Below are positions 46,294 through 57,599 of a stretch of 64,000 nucleotides of DNA, one piece after another. The notes under the pieces were generated by a model. That model saw nothing but the letters and a program-made list of their open reading frames with translations. It was not told the origin of the DNA and did no database searches. Made by a program: the position numbers and the translations under genes. Source of the stretch: Oxytricha trifallax (Eukaryota; Ciliophora; Spirotrichea; Sporadotrichida; Oxytrichidae); assembly GCA_000711775.1 (NCBI GenBank), contig ARYC01000203.1, positions 62,001 to 126,000 of the forward strand, read 5' to 3'. Positions within the stretch are counted from its first letter, which is position 1. The number at the start of each line of letters is the position of its first letter.

Positions 46294-49200
46294 AACTAAC
46301 TCCCTGAGTAGAAATTAATATGCAAATGAAAAAAGAAATATTTGTAAATATTAATAAATATTATAAGAAATGATAATTTAATTATTTATTAAATATAAAA
46401 GTGACTTGTTTTAAAAAGAACTAATTCTATACTTAATTATGACAAACTGAGTATATTAAAAAAATTCTTATAATTGATAGTATATAAACTCAAAATTTTT
46501 TTATTGATTGTGAAAAAATAAATGTCTAAGTGGAATATGTCATAAGTAAATTCAATTTATTTAAATTATTATAATATTATTAAATTTAGAAGTTGTTTCT
46601 GACTAATTTTAACATATAAATGGCAAACCATAAAATTTTATTTAGTTTATCCATCATATTTACAATATTAAAACAAATCATTCTATGTATATCATTAATT
46701 TCATATTTTAATGTGAAGTTCTTCTATGTCTTAGAGGTTTTTACACAAACAAATCAATTTAGTTAAATAATCTATTTTTTTAACTAAAAGAAAACAAATT
46801 ATATTAATAAGTTGAGATAAACTACTAAAAATTGTTATACAAAAAAATGAAATAAAAAAGTGAGTTTAAACTAGAGAATAAAACTATAACGATCAACTTA
46901 GATAGTCAAATTTATTAACTTTGATTTAATAAGTTCGAATCTTATTGAAAATGTTTAAATTATAAAGGCTTGTTGCTAGCTATGACATAACATTAAATGT
47001 AAAATATCTATTTAAATATATAATTGTTTATAATAAAATTTACAATTCAATAATTATTAAACATAAAATACAGAATAAAAGTAAAAAAGCAAACTTTAAG
47101 AATATTTAAATTCTAAAGAAATGGAAAATTAAAATTTATACTTACAAGGACCTTGTTTTTTAATAAATCTTAATTAAAAATATTAAAATATTAATGCAAA
47201 TATATCTTTATTGCCTTAAATTATTTTTTATATTTAAGAGAAATAAGATTTTGTAATTATTCCTAATTTTGCAAATTAATATTGAAAAAATAATATTTCA
47301 GATTAATTTATTTGCTATAAATTCTTTTTTTTGTAATTATTTAAGTAATTCACAATCTTTTTTTTACATTGAAAAATTGCATTAAAAATTTAAAATATAT
47401 TTTCAAATACCTTTATCCAGTACAAATTAAAATTAATTTTATAGGAAAATAATGAATTTTAAAATTAAAAAAATTAGAAAAATAATTTATTATTATAATG
47501 AAAAAATATTATATAAATATTTTAATGAATTTATAACAAATTTATTTATTTCAATTACTGTTTTTATTTTATCATATAATTCAATTAGTTTGACTATAAC
47601 AAGTAAATTTATTTTCAAAAATTAAATTAAAATATATTTTTTTATTATTGTATTTATAAATTTTTTATATAGAATTTAATTCTTTATGACAGATTAAAGA
47701 TTTACCTGACAATGTCCCTGATATATCTTCTAGGTCTCAAGAATTCTATGATTGTGTCAAAGTTCCCTCCTGTCATATATAAAATTTCATTTTGACAGTA
47801 TTATAAATTTTACATATTAGTTATAAAATTTAGTCTTACAATTAGCAGTAATCAATTAACAAACAACGAGATACAAACAACAATAAACAAAAATAGTAAT
47901 ATTTAATTAAATTGTATTAAAAAAATTGATCGTCAAGAGATACAGGATGTTATATCTAAATATTTTATTTGAAAAATTAGTAAGTATAAATATTTTTCAT
48001 ATTTAATTGTATATTTATAATTAAAATAAATATTATTTTTAGATTGCATAAAGTAGAATATTTAATAATTAACTTTTAATATAATTTAATCTATTTTATT
48101 GACAATTTTCTTTTATATTTACAAATATTTTTTAATTATAATAGACACTATTTTTACTGTTTAAAATATAACGATGTCTTTATATAAGATTTTTTTATAT
48201 ATAGCATATAAACTTGTAGAAATATATTCATGCACAATCATTAAAATTAAACCAATATTAATATTTTGCATGAAAACAATCTTAAAATCTTGAATAAGTA
48301 TTGAAATAGTAATCAAATTATATTATGTTAATAAGCGAGATAATTTCAAAAATATTATGTAAAAATTATCTTTAGGTATTATAATTTCATAATATTTACA
48401 ATTAACTAATAAGATATTGAATTTTATGATATTAAAAATAATAATTAAAATAATCATATTTATTAATAAAAACAAGTTTTCATTGAAATTTAGTTATAAT
48501 TTATACTTAATTATATTAATTATATAATAATTGAAAAATTTTTCAAATTTAAATGCTTAAAAAATTTTAAGTTGCATAATTTATAATTATATAGTTTAAT
48601 ATTAAATATAATCTTCGCTGATGGTATTCCACAAAGTAAGAATTAAAATTTCATTGCACTTACAATTTAGAATATTGTAAAATGAAAGGATTAATTTTTC
48701 CTTTATCTAATATTTTAGAAAAAAATATTTCATTGATTAAGAATTTTAATAATAAAATATATAATCCTTAATATATTTTATATTAATAATATTTATATAA
48801 AACTAAATTAATATTTTTATAATATTTATAAAATAAATTACAATAAATAATGCTTATTAATGTTTTATGATTGTTTAAAATAATTAAAATAAGCTTGACA
48901 TTTATATAATAATTGCACAATTTGAATATATTTTATTTAATATAAATTTTTTTATCCATGATGGTCTAATAAGAATATATTCAATTAATATATAGACTGT
49001 TTAATGTAATTGAATAAATTAAGATTGAATCTTTTGACCACCTACCTGACTATTACATAATTTATTTTTTTATTTAATTTAAAAGTATTTTTATATAATT
49101 TTAAGTACTATAAATGTTAAATGAATTAAACGTATTAAATTTCATATAATTTAATTAACATACTATTATTGAAACTGTTTATGATTATTTGCTATACTAA

Positions 49201-49746
49201 AAAAAATTTACAGAAAATATTTATGATTGCCTTAATTAAACAACGCCTTTACAATTGTACTTTCTTAGATTAAGCCTTTGATGATAGTTACATATTTAAG
49301 AAAAAATCTCATTGATTACTAAGTCGTATTTGGTAAATATATTTAAGCATATAAACAATTCTTAGATTCTAAATATAATCTAATAATATATAATATTAAA
49401 TATTGAAATAAATTATATTTAATTCTACATATATCTCATTAAAGTATTTTACCACATTATAAAATAAGCTTTTAATAAATGAGAAAACTTTGCAATAAAA
49501 GAAGGTTTATGGCCTGTATTGAAGTATTGGGCAACACATTCATAATATGATGCCTAAATTAATAGTTATATTACGAAACAAAATTAGATAATTTTGAAAG
49601 GCTGGGATTTTAAAAATATAAATATTACTTAAAGATTAATTTAATTTTTTATTGATTCAATATGATTAAAATTTAACTTAAAAATTATTATAAATCAATT
49701 ACACTTAAAACTACTTAAAAACTATAATGCGATATATGAAAAATAC
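46294..49746. other. AT-rich desert
   Basis: Very AT-rich. One small coding-like patch at about 47690-47800 (plus, IKDLPDNVPDISSRSQEFYD). No repeat pair or RNA gene recognised. Confidence 0.4.
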
Positions 49747-50721
49747 TCATTTCAAATTATTCCCAAAAGTTGTCCATCCCCTTCTGATATTATTCTTTCT
49801 TCCGAATATTTCTAGGTTTAGTTTATCTGGGGCGATGGTTTAAATAAAATCGTATATTTTATCTGGTTTTGCTGAATGCTTATCTACTGCATCGAATATA
49901 ACTGATTTTGCAGTGTGATAGTGTACTATTTGAGAGACTTTTCCTTTAACAGCTACTATGAAAGTCTCGTTGCAGTGGGCTGTATATTTCCCCCATCCTT
50001 AGTATAGCACTCCGTTAGTTGTTAGTTTGACCAATTCTCCCCTGTCTACTTCTCTGTATCCATTCTTAGCGAGTAGTTTCATTGCCACATCTCTCTTGGA
50101 GTTTACTATCCATAAAATTAGCAGTCCATTTTCTTGCACTAAATGTAAGGGCATGTCAATTATTTCCTTATCAGACAAAGTGGGGTAAGGCAAGTCTTAT
50201 TTCAATCTCCAAGGTGGGTCCATCATTATTACTTCATATAATTTGTTGTATCTTTTTTTGACATCTTCTGCAATATCTTGTCACATTTGTAGATCTCTCA
50301 CATCTCCTTCGAATATGTTTGGTTGGGTTAATAACTTGTATGTTAGTTTTTTCACTCTTTATTTCACAGTAGTCATTTCTACACCCTTTGGTACTTTCAC
50401 GAGTACTTCGGCAGGCCCCGGAAATATCCCCATTTTTTCTTTTAGCTTCAGTCTTTTTTCTTCTTATTTGATTTCTTCTAATTTAAATTGGCATCTCATC
50501 TCATGCATCTGACAGTCATTGCTCCTTGTGAAAATAAATCTGCAGTATTTGCAAGTTTTCTTGGCTAATTTTTCAATTAATCGTGATTCTTTGTGTTCTT
50601 GTTTATGAAATAGTGAGAGATGTGTTCTGATGGAAGTTCCCTTATCAAATTTCTTGTCACAAAAAGTGCAGATAGTCTCATTAGTGGCATCTATAAACTC
50701 TGGCTTTTCTCTCTTTCCCAT
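49747..50721 (-). CDS. C2H2 zinc-finger / MT-A70 adenine methyltransferase fusion
   Basis: One 325-codon frame, ATG 50721 (MGKREKPEFIDATNETICTF) to TGA 49747, with a single in-frame TGA at codon 147 (50281-50283, in LQM-TGA-QDIAEDV). Two zinc fingers: CTFCDKKFDKGTSIRTHLSL (C..C...H...H, residues about 18-40) and TCKYCRFIFTRSNDCQMHEM (C..C...H...C). The C-terminal half is an MT-A70 domain: VIMMDPPWRLKQDLPYPTLS with the canonical DPPW, LLILWIVNSKRDVAMKLLAK, YTAHCNETFIVAVKGKV and KLNLEIFGRKNNIRRGW. The fold should bind SAM and methylate N6 of adenine, the fingers suggesting a nucleic-acid target. It occupies the zinc-finger/kinase position of a TBE. Confidence 0.88.
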
Positions 50722-50811
50722 TTTTATATTTTTTTAAGGATAAATCCTATTGCACTTGAAGCCATTAAATACAGTAGTAATTCTTGACCATCCCTACAAA
50801 TATTCAGATCG

Positions 50812-51419
50812 CCGCAATTTGTTTATAACGAGAAATTTTGCCGCAAATTGTTTTTACGTAACCAACCTCTATAGGGAATGGTTCCATCGTCATCAGCCAT
50901 TAGAGAAATTACTCTATATATAATTAATTAATAATTAATATAATTAAGTATATTAAAAGATTAATAAGCGACATACAAGCTTTCGCATAGATATTATTTA
51001 TAAAATCCTAACTTATATTATCACTCAACTTTTATGGCCACTACAATATTATATCATTATAATTACTAATATTAATATAATTAAGAGAAGAGGAATGTGT
51101 GTTAAAATATTCTTCAAACAGATGTCAATATTATTTACACATATAAGTTTGATTGTGTTGCTGTAGATGACAAACATTGTTTTATTTTATTGTTTAAAAA
51201 TTAATAATTTTATAATTATTATAATTCGAAATGGCTTACATGAAGAAGATAATAAGCAAGAGAATTACAGAAAATATAATTCTATCTGTGATTGTAAGAT
51301 AACAAGAAAGTTCAATAATTCAGTATTAATTAAGATTCATTTTATAGGGAATTGTAAAGCAAAGTGATAGCTTCCAAAAACAATTTGCGGCAAAAAAAGG
51401 ATTTATAAACAATTTGCGG
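50812..51419. mobile_element. MITE-like insert with ~45-bp terminal inverted repeats
   Basis: The left end CCGCAATTTGTTTATAACG (50812) followed by GCCGCAAATTGTTTTT is matched inversely by AAAAACAATTTGCGGC and TTTATAAACAATTTGCGG at 51375-51419. The interior is AT-rich; a frame at 51167-51367 (two potential Cys pairs, SICDCKITRK) is weak. It sits in the spacer between the zinc-finger/MT-A70 gene and the 22-kDa-type gene. Confidence 0.7.
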
Positions 51420-51762
51420 TTTGAGAGAAGGCTGCTGTTAAGATAGAGAAAGTAATTTATTCTATAATAATTGTACATTTTACTATTATTACTAATATAT
51501 CTTTTAGTATACCAGCTATTTTCATCGCCCTATGATGGTTATTATCAATTTCCATTTGGTATGATTTACATTTCTAATAAGTATCAGTTTTAATGCTTTA
51601 ACTATAGTAGTTGACAAAAATCAGACCAGTATACTGACCAATACCTGTAATTCAAAAATTTAATGAATTTCAATAAGAAACTCATGAATCAACTCATGAT
51701 GCAATTAAGTACATCAGTAAAAAATAAAGAATTCTTATTATCAATTAAACTTTTTGCAATAG

Positions 51763-52526
51763 ATGAATCAACCAAACTAGCCAGGGATCTCTGGCCATGA
51801 CATCAGGGATCTGTCAAATAAGTTCAGGTCTAAGAGTGATATGATAACCTACCTAAAATATAATAGTAAGATTTTTTATTTCTTATTTTTTAGGGGGCTA
51901 TTTTTTGCCTGCTGATGCTCATCTAACAGTGAGATTTCTCAGAGACTTTTTTGCAGGGGAGAAAGACCTGCTCAAAGCTGCAAATGTGATGGTTTTCAAT
52001 GTGCCCTATTACGATGAGCTATCTGTCGAAAAGGTTTTCGCTTAAGTCAAGGATGACCCTGAAATAATGAGATTCATGAACTACTACCCGGATTACCAGG
52101 TATTGCCAGATAGAAAATATTTCTATGGGGTGCTTGGGACTTTGTGGCCAAAGTACGTTGAGGTTATAATAAAGCATGCCAATCGGGTCAGGAACATTAA
52201 AGGCAATGAGGAAGAGGTTAAGGACAAGGTGCTTATCAGAGATGATATTTTTAAAAAACTACTTGACGAGCCCTTCTTCTCAAGTAAGGTTATACTTGAT
52301 TAATTTATTTTTAGAAACCAAAGGGAAGGCAATCTCCATGCTCAAGGCAGGAGCCAAACCCAGAATAAGGCGATAGAAAAGAGAGGCTCATGAGATATCG
52401 CAGCCATTCTAGGATTTTAAAGCCTAAACTGAAGACTATGGCGAAAGGAAACCTGACCAACAAGAGATCTCCACTTCCCATATCTCAAGTGGAAAGAGAG
52501 CTCCTGATGATGTTGACATGGAGTGA
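51763..52526 (+). CDS. TBE 22-kDa-type gene, intact with two introns
   Basis: Exon 1: MNQPNQPGISGHDIRDLSNK...DMITYLKYN; intron 51866-51893 (28 nt, GTAAGA...TTTTAG); exon 2: GYFLPADAHLTVRFLRDFFA, GEKDLLKAANVMVFNVPYYD, YFYGVLGTLWPKYVEVIIKH to LLDEPFFS; intron 52284-52314 (31 nt); exon 3: TKGKAISMLKAGAKPRIRR... ending RAPDDVDME at TGA 52524-52526. Phases fit and no TGA interrupts. The first intron falls just before G-Y/F-FLP exactly as in TBE1 (VGFFLP) and TBE2 (VGLFLQ), showing common descent. The basic C-terminal region may bind nucleic acid; function is unknown. Convergent with the transposase, 44 bp apart. Confidence 0.8.
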
Positions 52527-52570
52527 GTAAATATTATAAAAATTTAATTCATGTTAAATGCAAGAGGGTT

Positions 52571-53616
52571 TCATACCTCAGCTTAGTATAGCCTAATTTT
52601 TTAAACATGCTTATCTACAATTCTCCTAGCCAACTATAACTCTACATTCTCTATACATCTACGCACAATCTATCCATGACGAGTGTTTGTAACATTAAAA
52701 TCTAGAGTGACTATCTCTTTTTTGTACTATTTTTTAACTTAGGCAAAGTATTCTTCAATACAATTAAACTCTGACGAGTATGGGGCGTTGAATAGGCAGG
52801 TCCAGCCCTAGCTCTAAATCTAATGCTACACTGCTCTGCTATGATGAGCCCTTAGGTTGTCCCAAAAAATGACTACATCTCTACTTTAGTTCTGAACCCA
52901 CAAGTATTCTAAAAACGCTAGGATGTCCCCTATTTTCACAGAGCTACTTTTCACTTGGTAGCCTTCAAGACCGTTTTGATGACTGATGGCCACGATTGCC
53001 ATTAGAGTGCCCAATTTCAAACCTTCCTTTTTCAATTACTAGTTCTACCATTTCAAGGCCCATGACTTTTATCGAATTTAATATGGTTTGAATATCACCT
53101 CATCAACGTAGATGATTTTCTTTCCTGAGTCTATAACACCTTTAAATTATTCAAATCTTTGATTTCTCTATTGGATTATCTGAGACCATTTCTATTCTGA
53201 AAATCTAAAAGTTGACTTCATACTTTTGTATCTTATTTGATTTTTCCTATAGAGATAGGCAATCTATGACTTTGAAATTTCAGAATTCGGGAACTTTTTA
53301 TGAAATAGTATGGCCCTATCTTGCAATGAGTACCCCTTCCATAAATCAAGGGTTTCAACAGACAAAAGAAATTCCTTTTGTTCCCGAGTTATCTTGTCCC
53401 TACTTGGATTCCTTGGCATTTGAGTTTTTAAATTACGGCCCTCAGCTAGCAAGCAAACTTTCTTAACGTAATACTCTGAAACATTCAGAATTTAAGAGAT
53501 ATCAGAGTAGTGCATATCCAATTGTTATAATGAAAAGAGTTCAAGCAACCATATCTCATCAGTGTAATATACTTGTCAATGTCTATGCGATCCTTTAAAA
53601 GCTGAGTAGTGGACAT
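52571..53616 (-). CDS. Tc1/IS630-type DDE transposase, apparently intact core
   Basis: The main frame runs from an N-terminal helix-turn-helix (MHYSDISQILNVSEYYVKKV) through KKFPNSEISKSQIAYLYRK to the acid triad: IIYVDEVIFKPYQIRQKSW (Asp 1), VVIFWDNLRAHHSRAVQ (Asp 2), NAPYSSEFNCIEEYFAQVK (Glu). It ends IVDKHVQKIRLYQAEV at TGA 52571-52573 without an internal TGA. ATG 53616 (MSTTQLLKDRIDIDKYITLM) is in another frame, so the start needs an intron or a one-base shift near 53560. Related to the TBE transposases (HTH and KYW/FPE-like middle) but diverged. Of the four transposase genes in the window this one looks most complete. Confidence 0.82.
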
Positions 53617-53794
53617 TTATCTATTTTGACTTAATATATATTAATTAATAATTAATCGAACTAATATTAATCACATTGATTACCATTTATTTATATTTAT
53701 TATAAATTAAATATTAAAAATTTAAATTATTAAATATAATAAAGTAGTTTCAGAATTTTTGGTTGCATAAATTTTACATAAATTATTGACTTAG
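53617..53794. other. AT-rich spacer between cassette and TBE2
   Basis: Very AT-rich, no coding signal. It contains the left target copy AAT of TBE2 just beyond its end (53795-53797). Confidence 0.5.
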
Positions 53795-53935
53795 AATCAA
53801 AACCCCAAAACCATTTCAGTAGTTTTATTGAGTTTTTGATTGATAAAAGAAGACTATTAGTGCATGCTTTATTAGGGTTTTAATAAGGTTTATGTAGGGG
53901 TTTAGTATTTAAATATTTGTAATTTAAGACAGTAT

Positions 53936-54860
53936 ATGCGAGGTTTGGGGTCAGTTTATGACAGTGAGTATATAGATTTATTGTTTAAGTTGCGATATGG
54001 ATGTGATGAATATAGTGAATAACTCAAGCCTGTTCTGAATTATACGTCTATAGCAAGGCTACTCCATAAATCTCCAGCAACTGTGAGGTCTCACTGTCTA
54101 TTAGCATTGAATTTAAAGAGATAGCATCTTAATTCTAAGCCTAAGAGACCCTTAAAATTTTAGCAGCATCATATTGAATATCTTATTAATGATAAGACTC
54201 TTAAATACTGGGCTCATTTCTCTCTAGCCTAGAGGGCTGTGATGTTTCATCGCCAATTTCCTGAGCTTCACATATCTGCTTAATCGATAGCTAACATATA
54301 TAAAAAGAACGGAATATCTTACAAGACAGTCAATCGCATTAAGAGAGTGATTGACTTTAATGATCCATTTTATAAGACTAATTTAAATTATATTCGATTA
54401 AATGCAGAGGTCTTAAGAGCATAATATAAAGTTCAAACATGGTGATGATGCAGTATTTACTTTTAATACATTAATATCAAGGTCTTGGTATAAAAGATAT
54501 AGCAACATAAAAAAAATATGACTAAAAGGTTAAGGTTTAAACTCATGCTATTATTGGTCGAATCAGTGAAGATAGTGGCCTAGAGACTTATGTTATCCAC
54601 CCTCGCTCTATAAAGACTGAATAATATATTAAGTTCTTACAATAACTCAGAGACAAATATGCTAAGAGATTATTCTGTTTGTTGATAACTTAACATTTCA
54701 TAAAACTTAAGACTCAAGGAAGAATATGAAAGGCTAAATATAACACCTGTATTTAATGTTCCTTACAGCCCTTTGCTCAATTCATGCTTTACCTGTGATT
54801 TTCTCTCTATGTTTAATTTGCTACGCTCTTTCATCAAGTAAATAGCAGTGCCAGGTTTTT
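53936..54860 (+). pseudogene. TBE transposase (TBE2 copy), broken
   Basis: Starts MRGLGSVYDSEYIDLLFKLR at ATG 53936 and runs ...IARLLHKSPATVRSHCLLAL... (helix-turn-helix), YWAHFSLAQRAVMFHRQFP, NGISYKTVNRIKRVIDFND. A frameshift near 54440 (QTW then TGA, against KFKHGDDAVFTFNTLIS) and another near 54530 split the core. First Asp HGDDAVF, then SEDSGLETYVIHPRSIK, second Asp FVDNLTFH in a shifted frame, and VPYSPLLN. The GIE-type third motif seen in TBE1 is absent; instead the sequence runs into the 22-kDa-type gene on the other strand, so a 3' deletion is likely. Confidence 0.82.
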
Positions 54861-55377
54861 CGATAAAGTTAGAAGGGTAAGCTTACTTGAGATGAATGGA
54901 TGCTTCAGCAGTTCCTAGAGCCAAGTGTCGCTGATTTTAATTCCCTGCTTCTCTTTTTCTTCAGGAGAGAGGCTATATCATTTCTTGTGAGCTTCTTAAA
55001 TTACTTCATTTAAGTACTCATGTTTCAGAGTTCCAAGGACACTAAAGAAAAAGTTTCTCGGTAGAGAGCAACATCTGGATCACTCATAGCATCATCATAG
55101 AGGTTTGTTATTGATATTTCAGGGTAGTTAGGTATCTCAATCAATCTGATTTCATTAGACTTAAAAGCTTTTTTTCTTCGCTTAGCAATGCCTTTAAGAA
55201 TGATATTTTTGTTCCCTCCTGTGTTTGCAAGAACAATCCAACTATGGTTAATAAGTAAGTTATAAGTGAAAACTTACCTTGCTATACCATGTATCTGTAA
55301 AGATCTTCTTTAATTCTGAATTTCCCTATTAAATCTTGAGATTATATTCTCTTCATTGCATCATTCATCGATTCCAT
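54745..55377 (-). pseudogene. TBE 22-kDa-type gene (TBE2 copy)
   Basis: ATG 55377: MESMNDAMKRIQSQDLIGKF, RIKEDLYRYMVQQ, then an intron (GTAAGTTTTC...CATAG near 55279-55244) and VGLFLQTQEGTKISFLKALL. Family blocks: IPNYPEISITNLYDD, SVLGTLKHEYLNEVIQEAH, ISDTWLQELLKHPFIS, followed by a second intron. Frame changes near 55200 and 55080. A TGA stands where TBE1 has Arg (HKK-TGA-YSLSPEE against HKKRYSISPDD), a clear decay mutation. Its 3' end overlaps the end of the transposase on the opposite strand. Function unknown. Confidence 0.75.
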
Positions 55378-55942
55378 CTTACTTCCAGTTTCTATTAATG
55401 TTTATGAAATTAAAAATTATGGATATCCATTCTGAACTTACTAAAATTTTACTACTAAATAGGGAGATTCACTTGGAGGTCAACCTGAATCAGATAAATA
55501 GATAAAGATGGAGGAACTTTCTCCAAGTTTCAGAGTTTGACTTCCATTTTTATCAAACTTTCTCCATTAAATTGCTCCTAATAATAATTAATTTAATTAG
55601 GTGGTGCTCCTAATATATTTAAAACTTAATTAGGAGGCTAAATTAAAGTTCAAAACCGTATTAAGTGGTGCATTAAAAAAATAAAATTTTAAAACTTGCC
55701 CTCCTAATTTTGCAATAACAAATTTAGGAGGACCACCTAATTTCACAAAACACATTTAGGTGCATTTTAATGTATAAAATGGATGAATTAGTATATAAAA
55801 TATCTCAAAATTTATGAAAATTTAAACTAATGTCACGCACTCTGTTCTTATCAAACCTCTCTAAATCTTTGAGGATATGCTCTTGCCTGTGCATAAAGGT
55901 AGAATTTATACAGCATATATAACTATTATTATTATTTATAAA

Positions 55943-57396
55943 ATGAGCGGTAACTTACTTAGAAAAGCGGAATTGTTTGGCATTAGCCAGCAAAAACTTT
56001 CTTTCATGAATCAAAAGAAAATTGAGACTTGTGATGCCTCTACCTAATATGGACCTAAAATTCTCTTACCTTAGGTTTCAGACTTTGAATAGCAATTCAA
56101 TTGTAAAATAGATATGAAGAGCTAAGAAATATAATGTGAGGTACAAATAAAAATGGTTGAAGAGGAGGAAGAGAAAAAAGAAATAAAGATAGATCATTTT
56201 TGTGAAGAGTGTTAGAAGAGCTTTAGCTTTACTTATAAATCTGCTCTCAAACGTCATATTTTAGAGCAGCATTCTAACAAACCCAAGCTCTATCTTAAGC
56301 AAGTTAAGATTAATGGAAAATATTTCTACCCTTACTGTAATAAGTAATACAATCATTCAAGGGATCTAAAAGTTCACCTTGAAAAACATCATGGTAAGAA
56401 GTTTGAGGTCATAGATCCTGAGACTAGTGAAGTATTTCTTTAAAAAAGAAAGCCAAGAGACCCTTTAGAATCTCTGGAGCAAAGAGTTAAGAAAGAGAAT
56501 AAACTCATTAAAGCAGTGAGAAACCTCCCTGCCTCTAAAATAGTAAAAATTACTCTCAAGATGCATGCACTTAAGCTTCCAATATTGAATATAATTGGCC
56601 TAACTGAGTACAAAAAAAGTTATCTTATTCTTGAGGATATATTTGAGAAAAAAATCATAACAGATAAGCAGTTTGCTTACAAGATTTATCCATTCAATTA
56701 CTTTAAATGTGATGACAAGTATCAAATGGAGTTTGTCAATGAGTATCAAGCTCTTACTAAGAAAGGGATAGACAGAGCAGATTTATTGTTAAACTTGAAG
56801 CAATTCTCCTTGCTTAAAATCATGTAGCTTTTCGCCTGCCTTTATACTAAATGACATCAAGAGACTATATTCAAGACTAAAGGTGTCCAAAGTAACTACC
56901 TCTTATTATAACAAATGTCTGCAAAGGTATTGAGGAGCTGCATACTTTAGGGTACGTGCACAGAGATTTAAAGCCTGAAAACATCATGCTTGACTTTTCA
57001 CCACTCAGAGTGGTAATAATAGACTTCAATAGATCGTAGAGAGTTGAGGCTTCAGGACTGGCCAACGTTCGTGGCACTCCTGGATATGTTCCAGAGAGTG
57101 AAGACTGGAGGGATGGAGATATTAGGTGGGATATCTGGGCTCTAGCAGTAATAATTATAGAGTGCGATATGCAAAGAAATGACTACTACAGTTGTTGAAG
57201 AGAAAAAGATTCAAAGCAAAGAATACAGCAGTATCTATAGCAAAATAAGATAAAAGGTAAAATGAGAGATATGGCTGAGCAAATTATCCTGAAGCCTAAC
57301 AACGGAGCAGAACATGAAATCGACTAGATAATTAGTTGGTTAGGAGAAATTAAGTTTAGAAAGTTGGCTCATGATGCCAAGGTACTGTTTGAGTGA
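55943..57396 (+). CDS. TBE 57-kDa-type zinc-finger / protein-kinase gene (TBE2 copy)
   Basis: ATG 55943 (MSGNLLRKAELFGISQQKLS) to TGA 57394-57396. Two fingers: CEECQKSFSFTYKSALKRHI (C..C...H...H) and a less regular YFYPYCNKQYNHSRDLKVHL. Then KRKPRDPLESLEQRVKKEN and an N-lobe-like part (ILNIIGLTEYKKSYLILEDI). Kinase core: GYVHRDLKPENIMLDF (HRD loop), VVIIDFNRSQRVE (DFN in place of DFG), GTPGYVPESEDWRDGDIRWD (APE-like region, with the conserved D.W). The frame breaks near 56850 (TGA after ACLYTK) and there is a further TGA after YYSC near 57197, so the copy is probably damaged. No lysine-glycine loop could be fixed. Confidence 0.78.
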
Positions 57397-57599
57397 ATAT
57401 TTAAAATAAAACACCTAAAATACAAACTAACTTACATTGCATTTAAACCCTACTAAAACCCTAATAAAGCATGCACTAATAGTCTACTTTTATCAATCAA
57501 ACTACTGAAAGGGTTTTGGGGTTTTGAATGAAGTTAAATAAGAGGATGATCAAAAAAATAACAACCAATTTACAAATTTTAAATTTCTGTAATTCTCTA

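Larger units (their letters stand above)
49747..53616. mobile_element. TBE-like cassette with a methyltransferase in place of the kinase
   Basis: Three genes in exactly the order and orientation of TBE1: C2H2-zinc-finger enzyme (-), 22-kDa-type gene (+), Tc1/IS630-type transposase (-). The enzyme attached to the fingers is MT-A70 rather than a protein kinase. A small inverted-repeat element (50812-51419) sits between the first two genes. I did not find terminal inverted repeats or an ANT duplication; the right side is abutted by TBE2 at 53795. Limits given are gene limits. The shared gene order is seen directly; that it is, or was, a transposon is inference. Confidence 0.6.
53798..57526. mobile_element. 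Telomere-bearing element (TBE2)
   Basis: A 3,729-bp element with inverted ends: left CAAAACCCCAAAACC at 53798, right GGGTTTTGGGGTTTTG ending 57526; the inverted repeats extend about 100 bp (sharing AGACTATTAGTGCATGCTTT). It is flanked by AAT on both sides (53795-53797, 57527-57529), an ANT duplication. C4A4-type ends are the telomeric repeat of hypotrichs and the namesake of TBEs. Gene order: transposase (+), 22-kDa type (-), zinc-finger/kinase (+), i.e. opposite in orientation to TBE1. Better preserved ends than TBE1, but its transposase lacks the third catalytic motif. Confidence 0.95.

Noticed and set aside
53212-53466. Plus-strand 84-codon frame
   Set aside because: Antisense to the helix-rich middle of the transposase at 52571-53616.
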